This document shows positions 12,241 to 28,800 of a stretch of DNA of 64,000 bases, in pieces. A program made the position numbers and the translations under genes. Position 1 is the first letter of the stretch. Each line of letters opens with the position of its first letter. A model generated the notes under the pieces. The model was not told the origin of the DNA and made no database searches. It saw nothing but the letters and a program-made list of their open reading frames with translations. Origin of the DNA: Glandiceps talaboti (lineage: Eukaryota > Hemichordata > Enteropneusta > Spengelidae); NCBI RefSeq assembly GCF_964340395.1, contig NC_135567.1, positions 16,407,806 through 16,471,805 of the forward strand, in the 5' to 3' direction.

Positions 12241-14960
12241 GAGACTGGCATACATGGAGGCATACTGACAGACTGACAGGCAGGCAGGTATGCAGGTAAA
12301 CTGGCAGACAGACAGACAGGCAGGAAGGCCGACAGATATCGCCATACTATAAATCTTCTTTAGAGAAGGTTAAAACGTGGGAAAAGTAATGATTTTGAAA
12401 ATTTGACAGACACGTGTTTTGAGCAACACAGGAAACAACGTAAGTATGTGTTTTTTCAACGTTTGTCAGAGGAACCAGTACATTTATACAACTTAACATG
12501 CTTGCTTTAAAATTTCCAATCTTTATGTCAAATGATTAATTAAATATAAAAAGTTACTTTCCGATTTCCGATATATTTAAGTAAAAAAAAAACTGGCAGA
12601 TATTAAAATGTTTTACCTCTTTCCCAGTGCTGCGTCTTCAGTGTCTTAGCCAAAAATTTGAGTCTCACATTTCACAAGAATAAGCCACGGCAGCTTTCAA
12701 GTTATGATTCGACAAATTTTACAAATATATTAATTGTACCATTTCACGCACAATGGTTTACTCGTCGCATAATCTTTTTAGATAGAAATTTGAGAATAAA
12801 TAATCCTCTTCGTGCCCGGATTCTCAACAAGTGTTACGTTTTGAGAGTATAGGTTATGTTCTTTATTGGTAGAGCAATATAATTTGAATGATTCTCCACT
12901 CTTACTATCTTACTGTCGAGTTACAGGATCTAGAGACATGTCATACACTTATCGTCAGTCACTCGTACAATCTTACACTCACACAGAGAAAGATACAGCA
13001 CACCTACAGTTGCAATGTAAATCGAAATCAGAATAAGGCCAAAAACAAATGTTTCTGGTCAGGACAGTTTGTCTAAAATGATTTTTTAAGCTTTCAACAA
13101 ACCTGTCGCTATTTATGGCAGTTACTGTTCTCTTTATTTAGTACCTTAGAGCACGAATGTATGTGGGGAAAATGTCACGTGTGGTAATTGTTTCTATTAG
13201 CAGATACAGTCATGGGCCCTAGATTTGTTGTCCAACTTTCCGACCATTTAAGTCCCTGTGTTTCAGCACATATTCTCGACACAAGGCTCTCATACAATAA
13301 CTTTGTCATTGGCATTTTGATTGAATTAATGTCAACTTGTTGTCGATTCATTTCGTAATCGCCGTCTTTCATATATACAGATAGTATCACGGGGGTTTCA
13401 CCAAGAACGGTAAATCTCACAACGTGCAATTGACCGTACCGTTATTCTGTAACTACAATTATACTCACAAAAGTTATACTAGTCTTGTCTGGCCGTACTG
13501 GCCATGTCGATACTTCTACATTAACTAGGCTGTCGCGCCTACTTGTAAAGGAATGATCATGTGAGTAAAGATATATAGAAGGAAGGAAGTGATTGGGTGT
13601 TAGAATGTGAACATGGATGTTATTGGACGCAGAGAAATTAGCAGATGAGTCCAGGTGACATGATGAATGTACAAAGAAATCGAAATGAATATTTCACAAC
13701 AAAACAAAACACAAAATGACATTTATACACTATAAATGAGAAAGGCACAATAGTTTAATGATGCTAAATATAACTGTGACAATAGCAAAAAGGTCAAATG
13801 ATACCATAATAAAATACATTAGTCTTTAGTATAGGATATCAAGTACAGCACTATAATCAAAACTAAAAGGTGCGAGTCAAATAATGGTAAACTTTTTTTC
13901 TTGAGTCAGGTTGCTGAAAAAGAAGAAGCCGACAATTGTTTTTGACTTGCAGTCGAATTTTGGGATGATGATGATGGTTGTGTTGTTATTACTGTGACTG
14001 TTCTTGCTGTTCTGTTTTGTTTGTTTGTTTGTTTGTTTGTTTGTTTGTTTGTTTGTTATCGATTTCATATGTAATCACATTTGAGAGTTTACTCTGTAAG
14101 GCTACTTATTCGTTCACCTTCTTGGATATCCTTTTACATAATTTATATCAGGTTACAAGAGATGTAGAATGACTTAAAATTATAATTTATCATTCAATAC
14201 ACATTCTTCTTTAACGAAAATTAACCGTTTTCTGTACAAAGAGTTTTGAGGTTTAATTTCACGAATACATTCTAATTGTTAATTTGAATTTCCTGACATA
14301 AAAAGGTTTAATTATCTAACGATACTTAGTTTTGAAAGGCTTTATAATGCTAGTATTTTATAAATAATTATTACAACTTTTAATCACGTTAAGTCTATCC
14401 ATAAGAATTTGATAGATAAAGCTAAATCGACTCTTTATAGCCACTCAGTTGTGATTGTTTGATCTAGCAACCAGTCGAGTTAAGGATAAAAACCAATTGT
14501 ACTTCCTGTGTGTAGAGAAGCCAAGACGCCATGAATATCACATCTAAATAATAATCCACGTGCACTTATAACATATATAAGGCGTTTGGAGTCGATAATC
14601 CCTGTGACAAACCATAGGAACAAAACTGCATTAGACTCAGAATCGAAGAATTTAAATTTTAACAAAAATAAGAAAACAAATATCTCCAAATCTACCAGAT
14701 TTGTGAATCATTTTATACAATAAGAAAATGATAACTTGACCTGTCAACAAAACACAATGTCAACCTCCTTATAAATTAGAAAAGGGTAATTGGAACAAGT
14801 TGTTATATTAAATTAAAATGTCAGCTATAAAAACTTCAGGGTATAAGACATTTTCCTCTACAAAATTTGAAATGAATAACAAATTTAATACATTTTAAGA
14901 TTATGAGAAAAAAAAATAAAAGATAAAAAAAAAAAAATTCTCCATTTCAACGCTTATACT
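12241..14960. other. Intergenic stretch with a weak exon-like frame
   Basis: No confident gene. A minus-strand open frame at 13,175-13,429 has balanced amino-acid composition, but it has no ATG and its reading frame meets a stop at the only plausible acceptor. I do not call it. A GTTT/TTTG microsatellite lies at about 14,017-14,057, and the rest is AT-rich. Confidence 0.5.
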
Positions 14961-14967
14961 TACATTA

Positions 14968-17656
<2,689 letters not shown>

Positions 17657-17929
17657 TCTGCTAAATATTTCACAGAATTAAAACCAGCAGAGGTAGTTCA
17701 TATGACGTGTAATGAATAAAATGTTATGTCGATGTATGTAAATGAAACTTGTCTTCATCTGTTGTATTTTACTTGTATGCACACCATGTCCAGAGGGTAG
17801 TGTAGCAGTATCCGCTCTTCCCGGACTCACTAGATATAGCATGATACTACAACTATTTGTAACCCCTCTTAGTAGTATTTTGTGTATTTCAGCCTTCTGG
17901 CTTTCTGATATAGTGTTTAAGTGAATAGA

Positions 17930-19853
17930 ATATATATCTGTCAGTCCGGAAACAGCGGATACTGCTACACTACCTTCTGAGCATAGTGTGTATATCGCAT
18001 TCAAACAACAGATGGAGAGTGGTTTAAATTTACATATACATCGATATAAAATTTCATTACACGTCATATGAACTACCTCTGCTGGTTTTAATTCTGTGAA
18101 ATATTTAGCAGAAAGGCTGATGAGTACTCGAGAGGCATAATCCTAGTAATCACCATATATTGTTTGACGATGTCCATTATTACCATTACATCATCTGTAT
18201 TGTGACATTGTGAACTAAGTCTTTGGGCAAGATTTGAACCATGATTGTGCCTTAGCCAACCCAGCTGTAAAATTGGGGACCTGGTAGGATAGAGGTTGCA
18301 ATGTGAATGTTTTAATCCTACACGATGTTGTGGGTATATGTATTTTGATATTGTAGGGATATATATTTTAACATGTGTTAATTTAAGAGCGCGTCATATT
18401 CAAAAAAAGTGTCTTCACAAATTATTATACCATGCAAGAGACATTTACAACACCAAATATGGAATATATACTCTCTTTATTCTATGTTAGGACAACACAT
18501 GTCTATGTCACTCGTTCTGCTGTGTTTGAAATATGAGTTAATTAAAAACGTTCAAAAATTTCGTTACTTTCACCGTATTGTATTTGATAGTACTGGCTCT
18601 GGTATAATTATTTGTCCTCCAATATTTTTCTTCATTCGGCCCGAAAATACCTTAATAGGTTACATTGACTATTCATTTTACGATGTTATAATTGCCAGTT
18701 ATCAAACAACAATAGTATGAAATTAATTGGGTTGTTTTTTGTTTTGTTTTTGGTTTGTTTTGTTTTTTTGAGGGGGGGGCAGGACAATATGAGTGTGGAT
18801 ATAATGGAAAAATGATATTGGCAGAAAGAGAAGAGACTAGACCAAATGAAGATAAAATGACATTCCAGCCACAATCTAGGTCAGTGTCCAGTGAGAGTTC
18901 AAGCACACTCACCCCAGCAACGACAACCATAGCTGACGTCACTACAGGAATAGCGATGGCTAGATTACCCCCTAGTACGTTGATTTAAGAGTCAACAAGT
19001 ACTTTAGGAAAAGGAGAAATAAGAACAGGAACTGGGTCACCAGACAGCAAGGCATGGACAGAGAATGCAGATCCTAGAGGTTCAACTCTGACTAACACAG
19101 TTAATAAGATTGCAACCATTAACAGTGCGTTATAGTTCCTTCATATATAACATTACTGTGTGCATTCAAACTGTTCAAGACTGATAATATTAATTGTGTC
19201 TATTTATCTGAATTGTTCATATTAGTAATGAAGGTGAGATAAGAAGTATGCCCAAATATTTTGGTATACTAAAGGTGAAATAATTGGACTGTTTTTTACT
19301 TAGCTGTAGACAAAAGCACCATTGATGACATCAATAATGGGAGTATGGCTTCAATTACACAATCTTTGGTATTTGGAACACCAAACCAATTCGACCCTAA
19401 CACCGACATAGGTAAGATGTATGTATTTGAATGTGATATCGTCGGCGCTATAAGTTAGCCAAGTCTCATTGTTGAATACTTAGAAGTAATGATGTTGAGA
19501 AAAAATTGAATTTGGTTACATATTTTGGTATATGGATGGTAAAAAGGGAAAGCAAACACACACTTCTTCAATTTGCTAGTATCAGGTTCTGCTGGAGGAG
19601 GGCTTCACCCAACATTGGTTGAACATAGCCTCAACTAACTAACCAAATAACTAACTAACTAACTAACTATGATCGAAATTTGTTTATGGTTGAGTTTAAC
19701 CAGAAGGGGTAAGAGACTACATTTGCATTTAAACTACTGCCCTCAGTGGTGAGAGGTCTTCTTTGGGGCAATAGAAAGCTTAACTAATGTTTGAAGCTTA
19801 GGTTTAATGAGAGTTCACTTCGAGTGAAACATAGATATTCTATCAACCACATC
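17930..19853. repeat. Right arm of the large inverted duplication
   Basis: Mirror of 15,585-17,838. It carries recognisable but damaged copies of exons 1 and 2 of the propeller gene, now on the + strand. It ends at the TCTG microsatellite near 19,857. Confidence 0.9.
18100..19066 (+). pseudogene. Inverted, decayed copy of the propeller gene exons 1-2
   Basis: The exon 1 copy (about 18,113-18,210) keeps the transmembrane coding sequence, but the ATG is now AAG, the helix is followed by a TGA, and the GTAAGT donor has become CTAAGT. The exon 2 copy (about 18,783-19,066) keeps the stalk sequence, but has a stop near 18,986 where the intact gene has AAA (TTG ATT TAA against TTG ATT AAA), and its donor is gone. 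The last, propeller-coding exon is not in the duplication. A further block (19,303-19,412) is bounded by an acceptor-like and a donor-like site. It aligns with intron 2 of the intact gene (about 16,530-16,670) and may mark an ancestral extra exon. Confidence 0.85.
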
Positions 19854-19854
<1 letters not shown>

Positions 19855-19887
<33 letters not shown>

Positions 19888-20035
19888 GTCTGTCTGACTG
19901 ACTGACTGACTGACTGTCTGTCTGTCTGTCTGTCTGCCTGTCCGTCCGTCCGTCTGTCTGTCTGTCTGTCTGTCTGCCTGTCTGTCTGTCTGTCTGACTG
20001 ACTGACTGACTGTCTGTCTGTCTGTGCGTGTGCAT
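19855..20035. repeat. TCTG/ACTG microsatellite
   Basis: About 180 bp of TCTG with ACTG and CCTG variants. It terminates the right arm of the inverted duplication. Confidence 0.95.
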
Positions 20036-20171
20036 GTGCGTGACTATGTACCTATAGGCATTCTGCTCCTTTCCACTGTATCACTTTTTTTTCATAAACA
20101 GAATCAAAACCAGCGTGATGTGACTATCGCTCTTTGTGTCATTCCTGTTGTATGTCTCATACTTTTTACAG

Positions 20172-20396
20172 AAATTATCTGAGTCATGTAAATACATTGT
20201 ATGCCATTGTCTCCAATGTTACAAACACTATGACTATGGGTGGTTAACACAAAATGTTGCTACATATCCACATCTGTACATGATTTGCGATGGGCTTTCC
20301 TCTCTCTTTGCAGTGTCGTTTGGTTTGATCGAGCATCTCATGAAGAGACTCTTTAACAAGGCAAATGATAACAATAACAGCAAATGTACATTATGA
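20172..20396 (+). CDS. Possible terminal exon of an unrecognised gene
   Basis: A CTTTTTACAG acceptor-like site at 20,171 opens a frame of 75 codons to a TGA. It is Cys- and Tyr-rich at the start, then amphipathic (around residues 38-60), with an Asn-rich end. A second possible acceptor at 20,101 opens a different frame encoding a strongly hydrophobic helix (RDVTIALCVIPVVCLILF) before a stop near 20,180. No partner exons were found. It may be a relic or a real last exon whose other exons are too short to see. Confidence 0.3.
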   Translation, partial: KLSESCKYIVCHCLQCYKHYDYGWLTQNVATYPHLYMICDGLSSLFAVSFGLIEHLMKRLFNKANDNNNSKCTL

Positions 20397-20994
20397 TGTA
20401 ACACAATATATCAATATACTATTTCACTCTCTGACGTACTACAGTGGTGTGTGTAACAAAGCTGTTGCCACGTCTAGATCTCAATGAGAAAAAAATCACG
20501 AATACTCATATCTACTAAAAACCTATCAAGCAGTGGTGCATCTCAGAAAGAACAACAGTGGTGAAAAAGAGTTCGCCTTTTCTGTTTCCTGGCAATTAAC
20601 CAGCATTTATACATTGTTAAATCGTGAAAAAAAATCTCCAAAACCCAAAGCTTATAAATTTCTTGAAGTGGCATTCCCAATAAAATAAATAAACGTACAG
20701 AACAAAGTGTCATGTATGATTTAATTCATATTTTATTACATAATTATGCAAATTACGTGTGTTGAATTTAAATATTCTGAATACAATAATAATACCAAAT
20801 ACTAATGAAAATTGCGAGTGAGCTAAGGGGTCTTTTCACTACACGTCAAGATACGACTAGTATAGAGTCAATACTTTCAGAGAACTCTTCTGGTGAATGA
20901 ATGAAGAAAAAAATGCCAGAATAATAACTATAATTTTACATCCTCGAGCATATTTTATGAAAATCGAGAGATAAGGCGATATATTTTTATTCAT

Positions 20995-21390
20995 ATTTCA
21001 ATGCACATCAATTGACACTTTCAAACGCAAGTTGAAAATTCACCTTTTCACCCAGATTTATAGTGTGTAATCTAAACTGAATTACTCTTACGAATCATTT
21101 GTTGAGATTTGTTTTACATGTCTATTTTAGTCGAAACCTCTTTGAATCTCTTTAAATCATTGTTATTGTTAATTCCCATTTTTTTAAAATAGCGTTTTAC
21201 CTTTATTAAGATAATGTTCCTGCACTACATTCTTTATTTTATTTTTATTTTTTTTATTTTTTTTTTTACCTTTTTCAGTCATTCTTGTATTTGTCCCCGT
21301 GTTGTACCTTATGATTTATTTCAATTGTGAAGGGCCTGTGAGCACTGTCGTGGATATATGACGTTATATAAATGTCTTATTATTATTATA
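20995..21390 (+). mobile_element. Truncated LINE 3' end
   Basis: At 21,006-21,069 the + strand encodes SIDTFKRKLKIHLFTQIYS and then a stop. This has the S-x-x-x-FK-x-x-LK-x-x-LF form seen at the C-terminus of many CR1/jockey-type ORF2 proteins. The 3' UTR-like tail ends with a tatataaatgtcttattatt motif and a short ATT repeat, a common LINE or SINE 3' end. No reverse-transcriptase body is visible upstream, as in a heavily 5'-truncated copy. Confidence 0.6.
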
Positions 21391-21399
21391 TTTATATTT

Positions 21400-22780
21400 C
21401 TTACACTGCATAACCATAGACCGTGCACCACCTCCATGTAAATGTTGGCGGAGTGTCGATGTCATAAACCAGTGACGTAGACACAGGCTGTTGTGCGATA
21501 CAACAATGGAGGTATAAAACCCTACTGTTCAACCACACATGTGTGTGATGCACTACCAGATTAAAAACAACAGCTGTGTTATAAGAGACCACAATACCTA
21601 CCGATGTGTACCATCTTGTACAGTACACCAGGTCTTTAGTTATAAGTTGTTTTGTCTGGAAACTTGACTCTGAAAGAGGGTTAACGAAATAAATCCGCTG
21701 TTGTCTGAAAACAGGTAGGTACTTCTCAGATTTTTAATTTTGAAAATGGGTCGGGATATATTCTCTTGCTATAGCCGTGCCACATTCTCGACCATTGTCA
21801 AGGTATAAAGTAGACTGTGTCTGGTGTACGCGGTAGCTCATGGTAGCAGAGAGTGTCAGCGCGCCACCAACGTCTGATTTACATCGACACTGTACAAATT
21901 GTTTCGGACACAAATTGTAGGGGGGGGGGGGTAACTTTTTTTTCTTTATTTCTCTCGGGTTGGAGGAATTGTAAGCTTACAGTTCGAATATTAAAATTTG
22001 CACCATATTTTTTTCTCTGCGTTTTTTTTTTAATATCAAACCCCCGACATTGTAACAATATCTCACGGAAGTACTAGAATCACACTAGTCTATACAGCGG
22101 AACATGGGGGGGGTGGGGGGGTGGGGGGGATTTGACCACCGAAATCAGTTACAAATTAAATGTAAACAATATACCGGTACGGCAATCAAGTCATGAGTGT
22201 CGTTCTCCTTGAGTACTGGCTTAAGTTTATTAGGTCAGGGGGGCGTATCCCAGTCATTGCGCTGAAGGCATTTACAACAAGTCTCGCATCACGATATGCT
22301 ATATGACTCTGACACAGCAAACATAGCCATCGCTTATCAGAAAGTCGATCACCAAACAGTCTGATAGTTAGCTCAGTAACTGTGACACGTTATTTGCCAA
22401 CTTACGAACACCCAATGTGACATATGGCTTGACGCTTCAGCCGTGGGGCACCAGAAAACACTGAAAAATCCGACCAGAAGTCCTTCAATCTGATGTTGTT
22501 TTCAGACGGCGATTTGTCGTAGGATCACATCGCTTTCGCAAAAGCCTGACCACGATCCTGTTACACCGAGCGCTGTTTATGGTCCCCACTGCACTGGGCC
22601 TGGGTGTCAAAAGTTCCAATTTTATTCTCGTAAACTAATTGCTTGTGTAACACGGAACCTAAGCAACACAATATCACCATACAAAGGAAGCCATACGACT
22701 GTATCCGTCAAGTCGACCTTGAACTTAAAGACCTTTAGGAAGAAACGAAGGCTTGCGCTTGTTGAAAACTTTGCTATTGT
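21400..22780. other. Intergenic, upstream of the zinc transporter
   Basis: No coding exon recognised. G-runs lie at 21,918-21,930 and 22,105-22,130. The last few hundred bases should contain the promoter and 5' UTR of the zinc transporter, but I see no clear TATA box. Confidence 0.5.
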
Positions 22781-22840
22781 TCGGTCGTGCGAAAGTTTCA
22801 AGCGAGGGTACGGCTAGTTTGCACACGGCACGCAACTAAT

Positions 22841-25800
22841 ATGGCGAAATGCGCTGATCAGGAGTTACTTCACATAAATGATTTCTCCAGTGTAAACGGA
22901 CAGGACGTGCTTACATTGGAAAGAGGGCTCTCAAATTTGGAAGACGAAGACCAGAATATATTCTCTATCTCCAGGACCAATATGGCGGATAACGGACCAC
23001 GTTTAGTCCTTACAGATGACTTGATTGGCGAGACAAGCGACAACGAAGATACGCCGTTGATATGCCGTACAGATAGTACTGATGCACTTGTATCTCTCTC
23101 GCCAGACGAACGCAATGACCACTGTCACACAGGACAGAGTCCTGGTACGAATAGAAAGGCTAGAAACCAACTCATGTTTGCCTGTGGAATCGTTCTTGTT
23201 TTCATGATTGTTGAAATCATAGGTAAGTTCTTTACTTAGGAAAGTTTGGTTATGGTTCGAAGGGTGCGTTCTCGGTCCTATTGTTACCGTTGTGTTACGA
23301 TTTACACCTCCTCCAAGAAAGTTCGCATCCAGACTATGACTAGGTCTCCTTGTAACAACCCCGGGTAACAACCTCCAGGCTTCACGGTCTCCCCTGACGA
23401 TAGCATGATGATTATTAAGTCTGGCTATTGCCCCCCTCCCCTTCTAAATATGTATGGAAGTTATAAGTCGATAATAATAATATCATGGAAGTATCCGGCC
23501 ACTGCAGCCACAGTGTGGTACATGCGCCTTGTACCGCGCCCGTAAGCCTAGAAACATGTAGACCCCACACTTACAATACTACGACCAGGGTGTATACATG
23601 TATGCACATGTGATGGTCCGAGCTCGAGGAGGCTCTGGGTTGAGTACGAAGTCACATTACATGACAATAGCTCTGGATCTATGCTCTGCGAAGTTAGACA
23701 TGTCCACCCCTCTCTAGCTGCAATAATTGTAGCGTCTTGTTGCGGTTTTGTGGGTTTTTTCGTCTGTTTTAGTGACTTTTTAAGTTTTTGTGTTTAACCC
23801 GCGTTAAACCAAAACAGACGAAAAAACCCACAAAACCGCAACAAGACGCTACAATTATTGCAGCTAACCCCTCTCATACTCAGTGTTGAACCTTGAGTCG
23901 TAGCTATAATATAGCCAAGGGTCGATTTTCCGATTCCAAGATGCATTGCGCGAGAGGACGTCGCTTACGTTGTTAGATTTAGTTGTTAGATTTAGTTTTG
24001 TTTTGTCTTTAGTATGTTTGAAATAACATTGTCATCATGAATGGGTGATTTTATAGAACAAAGACTGAAAACCATCGATGATGTAGAGTGGCATTTTAAG
24101 GGTAAACCATTATAATTTATATCCAGTATGTAGTGCTATGAATACAAAGCCAGTATGTAGTAGTATGTAGTGCTATGAATACAAAGCCAGTATGTAGTAG
24201 TAGTAGTATGTAGTGCTATGAATACAAAGCCAGTATGTAGTGGTAGTATGTAGTGCATATGTGTACTAATAACATCATTATTTTGTATTATGATCACCCT
24301 GGAGTAGAATATTAGTTCACAAATCAGTGACTGGTTTCAGACATAAACAGGATACTGCAAACCTAGAAATTGTCACTATAGACTTATTTGTGCTTAAAAT
24401 TTGCTGGAAAAAAACACAAAACGTGAATAAGTAGTAACTAAAATGCTTTCTTATACATAAACACGATGTACCAGTCTGGTAATTTGTAAAAAATAAGTAG
24501 TAACTAAAATGGCTTCTTGTATAAACACGATGTACCAGTCTGTTAGTGACTAAAATGCCTTCTGTACATAAACACAATGTACCAGTCTGGTAATTACTAC
24601 AAATTTGTAAAAATACAGTGCAGCTCACATAAAACATCACCTGAGTATCACAAAAGGGTCATTCTTGCACAAGTGGGGTGCTAACTATGAATTGATGCAC
24701 TGTTGTTGTTGCATCATCAAAGCATCTGCATGGAACAATGCTTGCATCTCTCATACAGAATAAACAGCACTTTATGCACACATGCTTTGTGACTTAGTAA
24801 TAATCATGTACTCTGCTATCAAGATTCAATGTTTATAATGAGATGCTGATGCATTGTTTACTTGATGCACCTGTTAATGAGATGCTCTGTGGACACCTCA
24901 AAGGTGTAAATTGAATGCTGTTTACATACACTAATCCCCAAGAGCATTGCTCATGAAGTTTTCTAGACTGTCGACAGTCGCTCGTTCCTTTTTTCCCCTA
25001 CGTTTTATCTACTCTCCGATCCGGCACAACACTAGTATAATCACAAACTGATATCGAGGGCCGAAGGTGTATTAGTCTGGTAATTAGTAAAAATAAGTAG
25101 CGACTAAAATACCTTCTTGTACATGAACACAATGTACCAGTCTGGTAATTAATAAAAATAAGTAGCGACTAAAATGCCTTCTTGTACATGAACACAATGT
25201 ACAAGTCTGGTAATTAGTAAAAATATGTAGCGACTAAAAATTAAATGCCTTCTTGTACATGAACACTATGTACCAGTCTGGTAATTAGTAAAAATAAGTA
25301 GTGACTAATATACCTTCTTGTACATGAAGAACACAATGTACCAGTCTGGTAATTAATAAAAATAAGTAGCGACTTAAATGCCTTCTTGTACATGAACACA
25401 TTGTACCAGTCTGGTAATTAGTAAAAATAAGTAGTGACTAAAATGCCTTCTTGTACATAAACACAATGTACCAGTCTGGTAATTAGTAAAAATAAATAGT
25501 GACTAAAATGCCTTCTTGTACATGAACACAATAGTTCCCCCATTATTGATATTAATGAATTAAATGTATGAGAGCAATGTGATGTAAACAGTCCTGGGAA
25601 CACTGCCAGACCTCAACTTCTAAGCTGAGGACTCTGTAAACACTTACAGCATTGGGTGACAGGGGCTAGATAATGATACTGTCAATATTGACTAGTTGTG
25701 TATAGGTCAGAGGTCATGAACTGTGACCTGTAGACATACCAAGTTGTATATCTGAAGCTGTGCTTGACAGACTAAAATACCCCCTAGGTATGGGTATACA

Positions 25801-28800
25801 TAAGTGGAGTGGGTGATTACAATTATAGTATACATGTAGTTTACTTCTGTGTTAGGTGGAGTGTTTGAAATGCACAAAAGAATAGAATAAAAATGGAATA
25901 GAATGGAATGGAATATAATATATTAATAGAATAGAATAGGATAGAATAGAATATAATATAACAGTAGAATAGAAGGAATATAACAATAGGATAGAATAGA
26001 AAAGAATATTGTAGAATAGAACAGAATAGAATTTAATATAACAGTAGAAGTGAATAGAATAGAAAAGAATGGAATAGAACAGTAGAATAGAAAAGAATTT
26101 AATAAAACATAGTAGAAGAGAATAGAAAAGAATAGAGTAGAATAGTATAGAATATAATATAATATAGAATAGAAGAAAAGAGAAACAAGTAGAATAGAAT
26201 AGAATAATATGGAATAGAACGGGTATTGCTTAGATAGAATAAAACAATAGAATGGAATTGAATTGGGTAAAATAACATCTAGGGAAGTCTAAGGTAGAAT
26301 ACATTGCAGAATAGGATAAAATAGGATAATATAGAAACTAAAGAGAATGACTCAGACATGACTACTAGACTCTCTCACAGTCCTCAAAGCTTTGCATAAA
26401 TGGCTAAAACTTGGGTTGTTTTGTATATATGTACTGCATAATTGTACTCGTATACTAGTATCCCAGTATCCCTAGCCCTGTACTGTGCGCCCTCATCGAT
26501 CACATAGAGCTAACATTTTGTTGATGTGTTAGGCGAAGCTTCGAGGTAGTAGATATATACAAAATGACCCAAGTTTTAGCTATTTATGCGAAGCTTGGAG
26601 GACTGTGAGAGAGTCTAACATGACTACATACTGACTGTACAAAACAAAAACTAGGCAGTCTAGAAATGTCAATAATCAGGTGATAAAACTATGTTAATGG
26701 CTGTTTAAATCATTTCCTTATCTACTTACTGTATTTAGGTGACAGACATGGATGAAATGATAAACTAGTGAATAAACAAAACCTCAAACAGAATAATATC
26801 ACCAGGTTCAACCAAATTCTTACTAACACTGCTACATTTCATCACCTGGCTCCAAAAAAAGAAAAACAAGATAAAATAAATCTTACTAACGTTGCTACAT
26901 GTTATTGTCTTGCTGGAATATCTCTGTTCGTATGATTTTGTTGAGCCAGATGATAAAATGTAGCAGTATGCAGTGTTTTTGCTAAGGGGTAGGAAAACCG
27001 TAACTGGAACTAAGGAAGGGGGAAATATGTGATATCACTGGCATACTTCATAGTTTCACATACATTATCAGGGCTTGAAATTAATTTTTTTCTTTGGTAG
27101 TCCTAGTGGGCTACTAATTTCAGAAAGTGGATGCTCAAGAATGGTGACTGATAGTCCTATATTCCTGAACTGAAAACAGAGTTCCTCTATTGGAAATAAG
27201 TGTGTTATTAGAATACTTTTATGGCTGTAAATCTTCCATCCTTTAAAACCCTTTCTGGACTAGAAACTTTCCCGCCAAAATTTTTGAACAAAAATTCTTG
27301 TTTCTCTGTAATTTTTGGAAAAAGATCAACTTTATTTTAGACCAGAATTCAAGAAATATTACTTCCCAATGAAGTAATATTCTTAATTTTTAGAAAATGT
27401 TCTTACAATCAAGTTTCTATTTATGCCAATGTCGTCTCTAGGAATGAAAGGGTTAAATCATCCTAGAATGTATATCATGCAACCAAAGAATCAAAATGTA
27501 TTACACTACAGTAATATCACTGTACAGTGTTACAATATAATATTACATTTAATACAGTAATGTCTGAATATCATCAAATACAGTACAGCAGAGTCACTTT
27601 TGTTGCCATCCCAGATCAATTTTTTTGCCATCTGAGATGTTTTTTTGCCATCTAGTCTCAAGTCATGGTTTTTTGTGAACCTAGACTAGTCTGAGTCAAA
27701 CATTTTTTTTTCACCATCTGGCAAACTGAGACTGATCTCAGATTAGGATTTGTTGCCAAATGAGACTGGTCTCAGATGATTATTTTTTTGCAACTAAAAG
27801 TCTGGTTCATGGTCTCAGTTTATGGTTGTAGATATCTGTACATATCACCATAATTAGGGATAGCCTGAGTGGATTACCAGCTGCATATTATAGTAGCCCC
27901 ATGACAAGAATTGGTAGTCTTATTAGTAATATTACCCTTACCTTCAAACCTTACTCATAATATCACACACCCTGCACAGTGTCTCCTATATTTACTATAA
28001 TTCCAACTCATTATATCATACACCCTGCACAGTGTCTCCTATATTTACTATAATTCCAACTCATCATATCATACACCCTGCACAGTGTCTCCTATATTTA
28101 CTATTTTTCTAACTCCCTGTTACAAGGGTTATAAAAACTTAGAAACCTTACCCGAGTAAATCTTACTGATAATATCATACACACTGCACAGTGTCTCATA
28201 TATTTACTATTTTTCTAACTCCCTGTTACAAGGGTTCTAAAAACTTAGAAACCTTACCCGAGTAAATCTTACTGATAATATCATACACCCTGCACAGTAT
28301 CCCATATATTTACTATTTTTCTAACTCCCTGTTACCAGGGTTATAAAAACTTAGTAACCTTATCAAGTAAACCTGAAGTTACTCATAATATCATACACCC
28401 TGCACAGTATCCCCTATAGTATATTTACAATATATTTCTAACTCCCTGTTACCAGGGTTCTAAAAACTTAGTAAACTTTAACCTTACTCTGCAGGTAATT
28501 ATATTTGTGTAGCTGTACACATAGTATGGTGTAATAAATCTAATCAAATTGATTTGGGGGTCTACACCCAAAAATTAAATAACCCAACAGAATTGATTTT
28601 AACCTCATACTGTACTATGTTCATAATAGTTTTATTCACGATAGAATTCTCAACAAAACTTAATTCATGACGGATTTTTTGCATTAGCACTAGCAGTTCA
28701 AGTGCAACTTTCCAGACTTGGTGAGCCAGCAAGTCGGGTGTCATAAAAACTGTTTGCATCTCTAAAGCTATTTGCAATGTCACTGATAATGGGTCAGTAA

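Noticed and set aside
13175-13429. 84-codon minus-strand frame with natural-looking composition
   Set aside because: No ATG, and a stop directly follows the only visible acceptor. Left uncalled, though a transcript would change this.
17678-18067. 129-codon minus-strand frame across the palindrome centre
   Set aside because: Lies in the inverted-repeat arms and loop, no ATG-supported conserved domain, and overlaps the mirrored upstream region.
18673-18942. 89-codon minus-strand frame
   Set aside because: Antisense shadow of the pseudogene exon 2. The same shadow exists opposite the real exon at 16,860-17,180.
21830-21890. tRNA-like segment
   Set aside because: No cloverleaf with A and B boxes could be drawn. 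No convincing tRNA or rRNA was seen anywhere in the window.
27068-27130. Possible hAT terminus (cagggcttgaaattaa)
   Set aside because: The start resembles a common hAT-type end, but I found no matching inverted end downstream.
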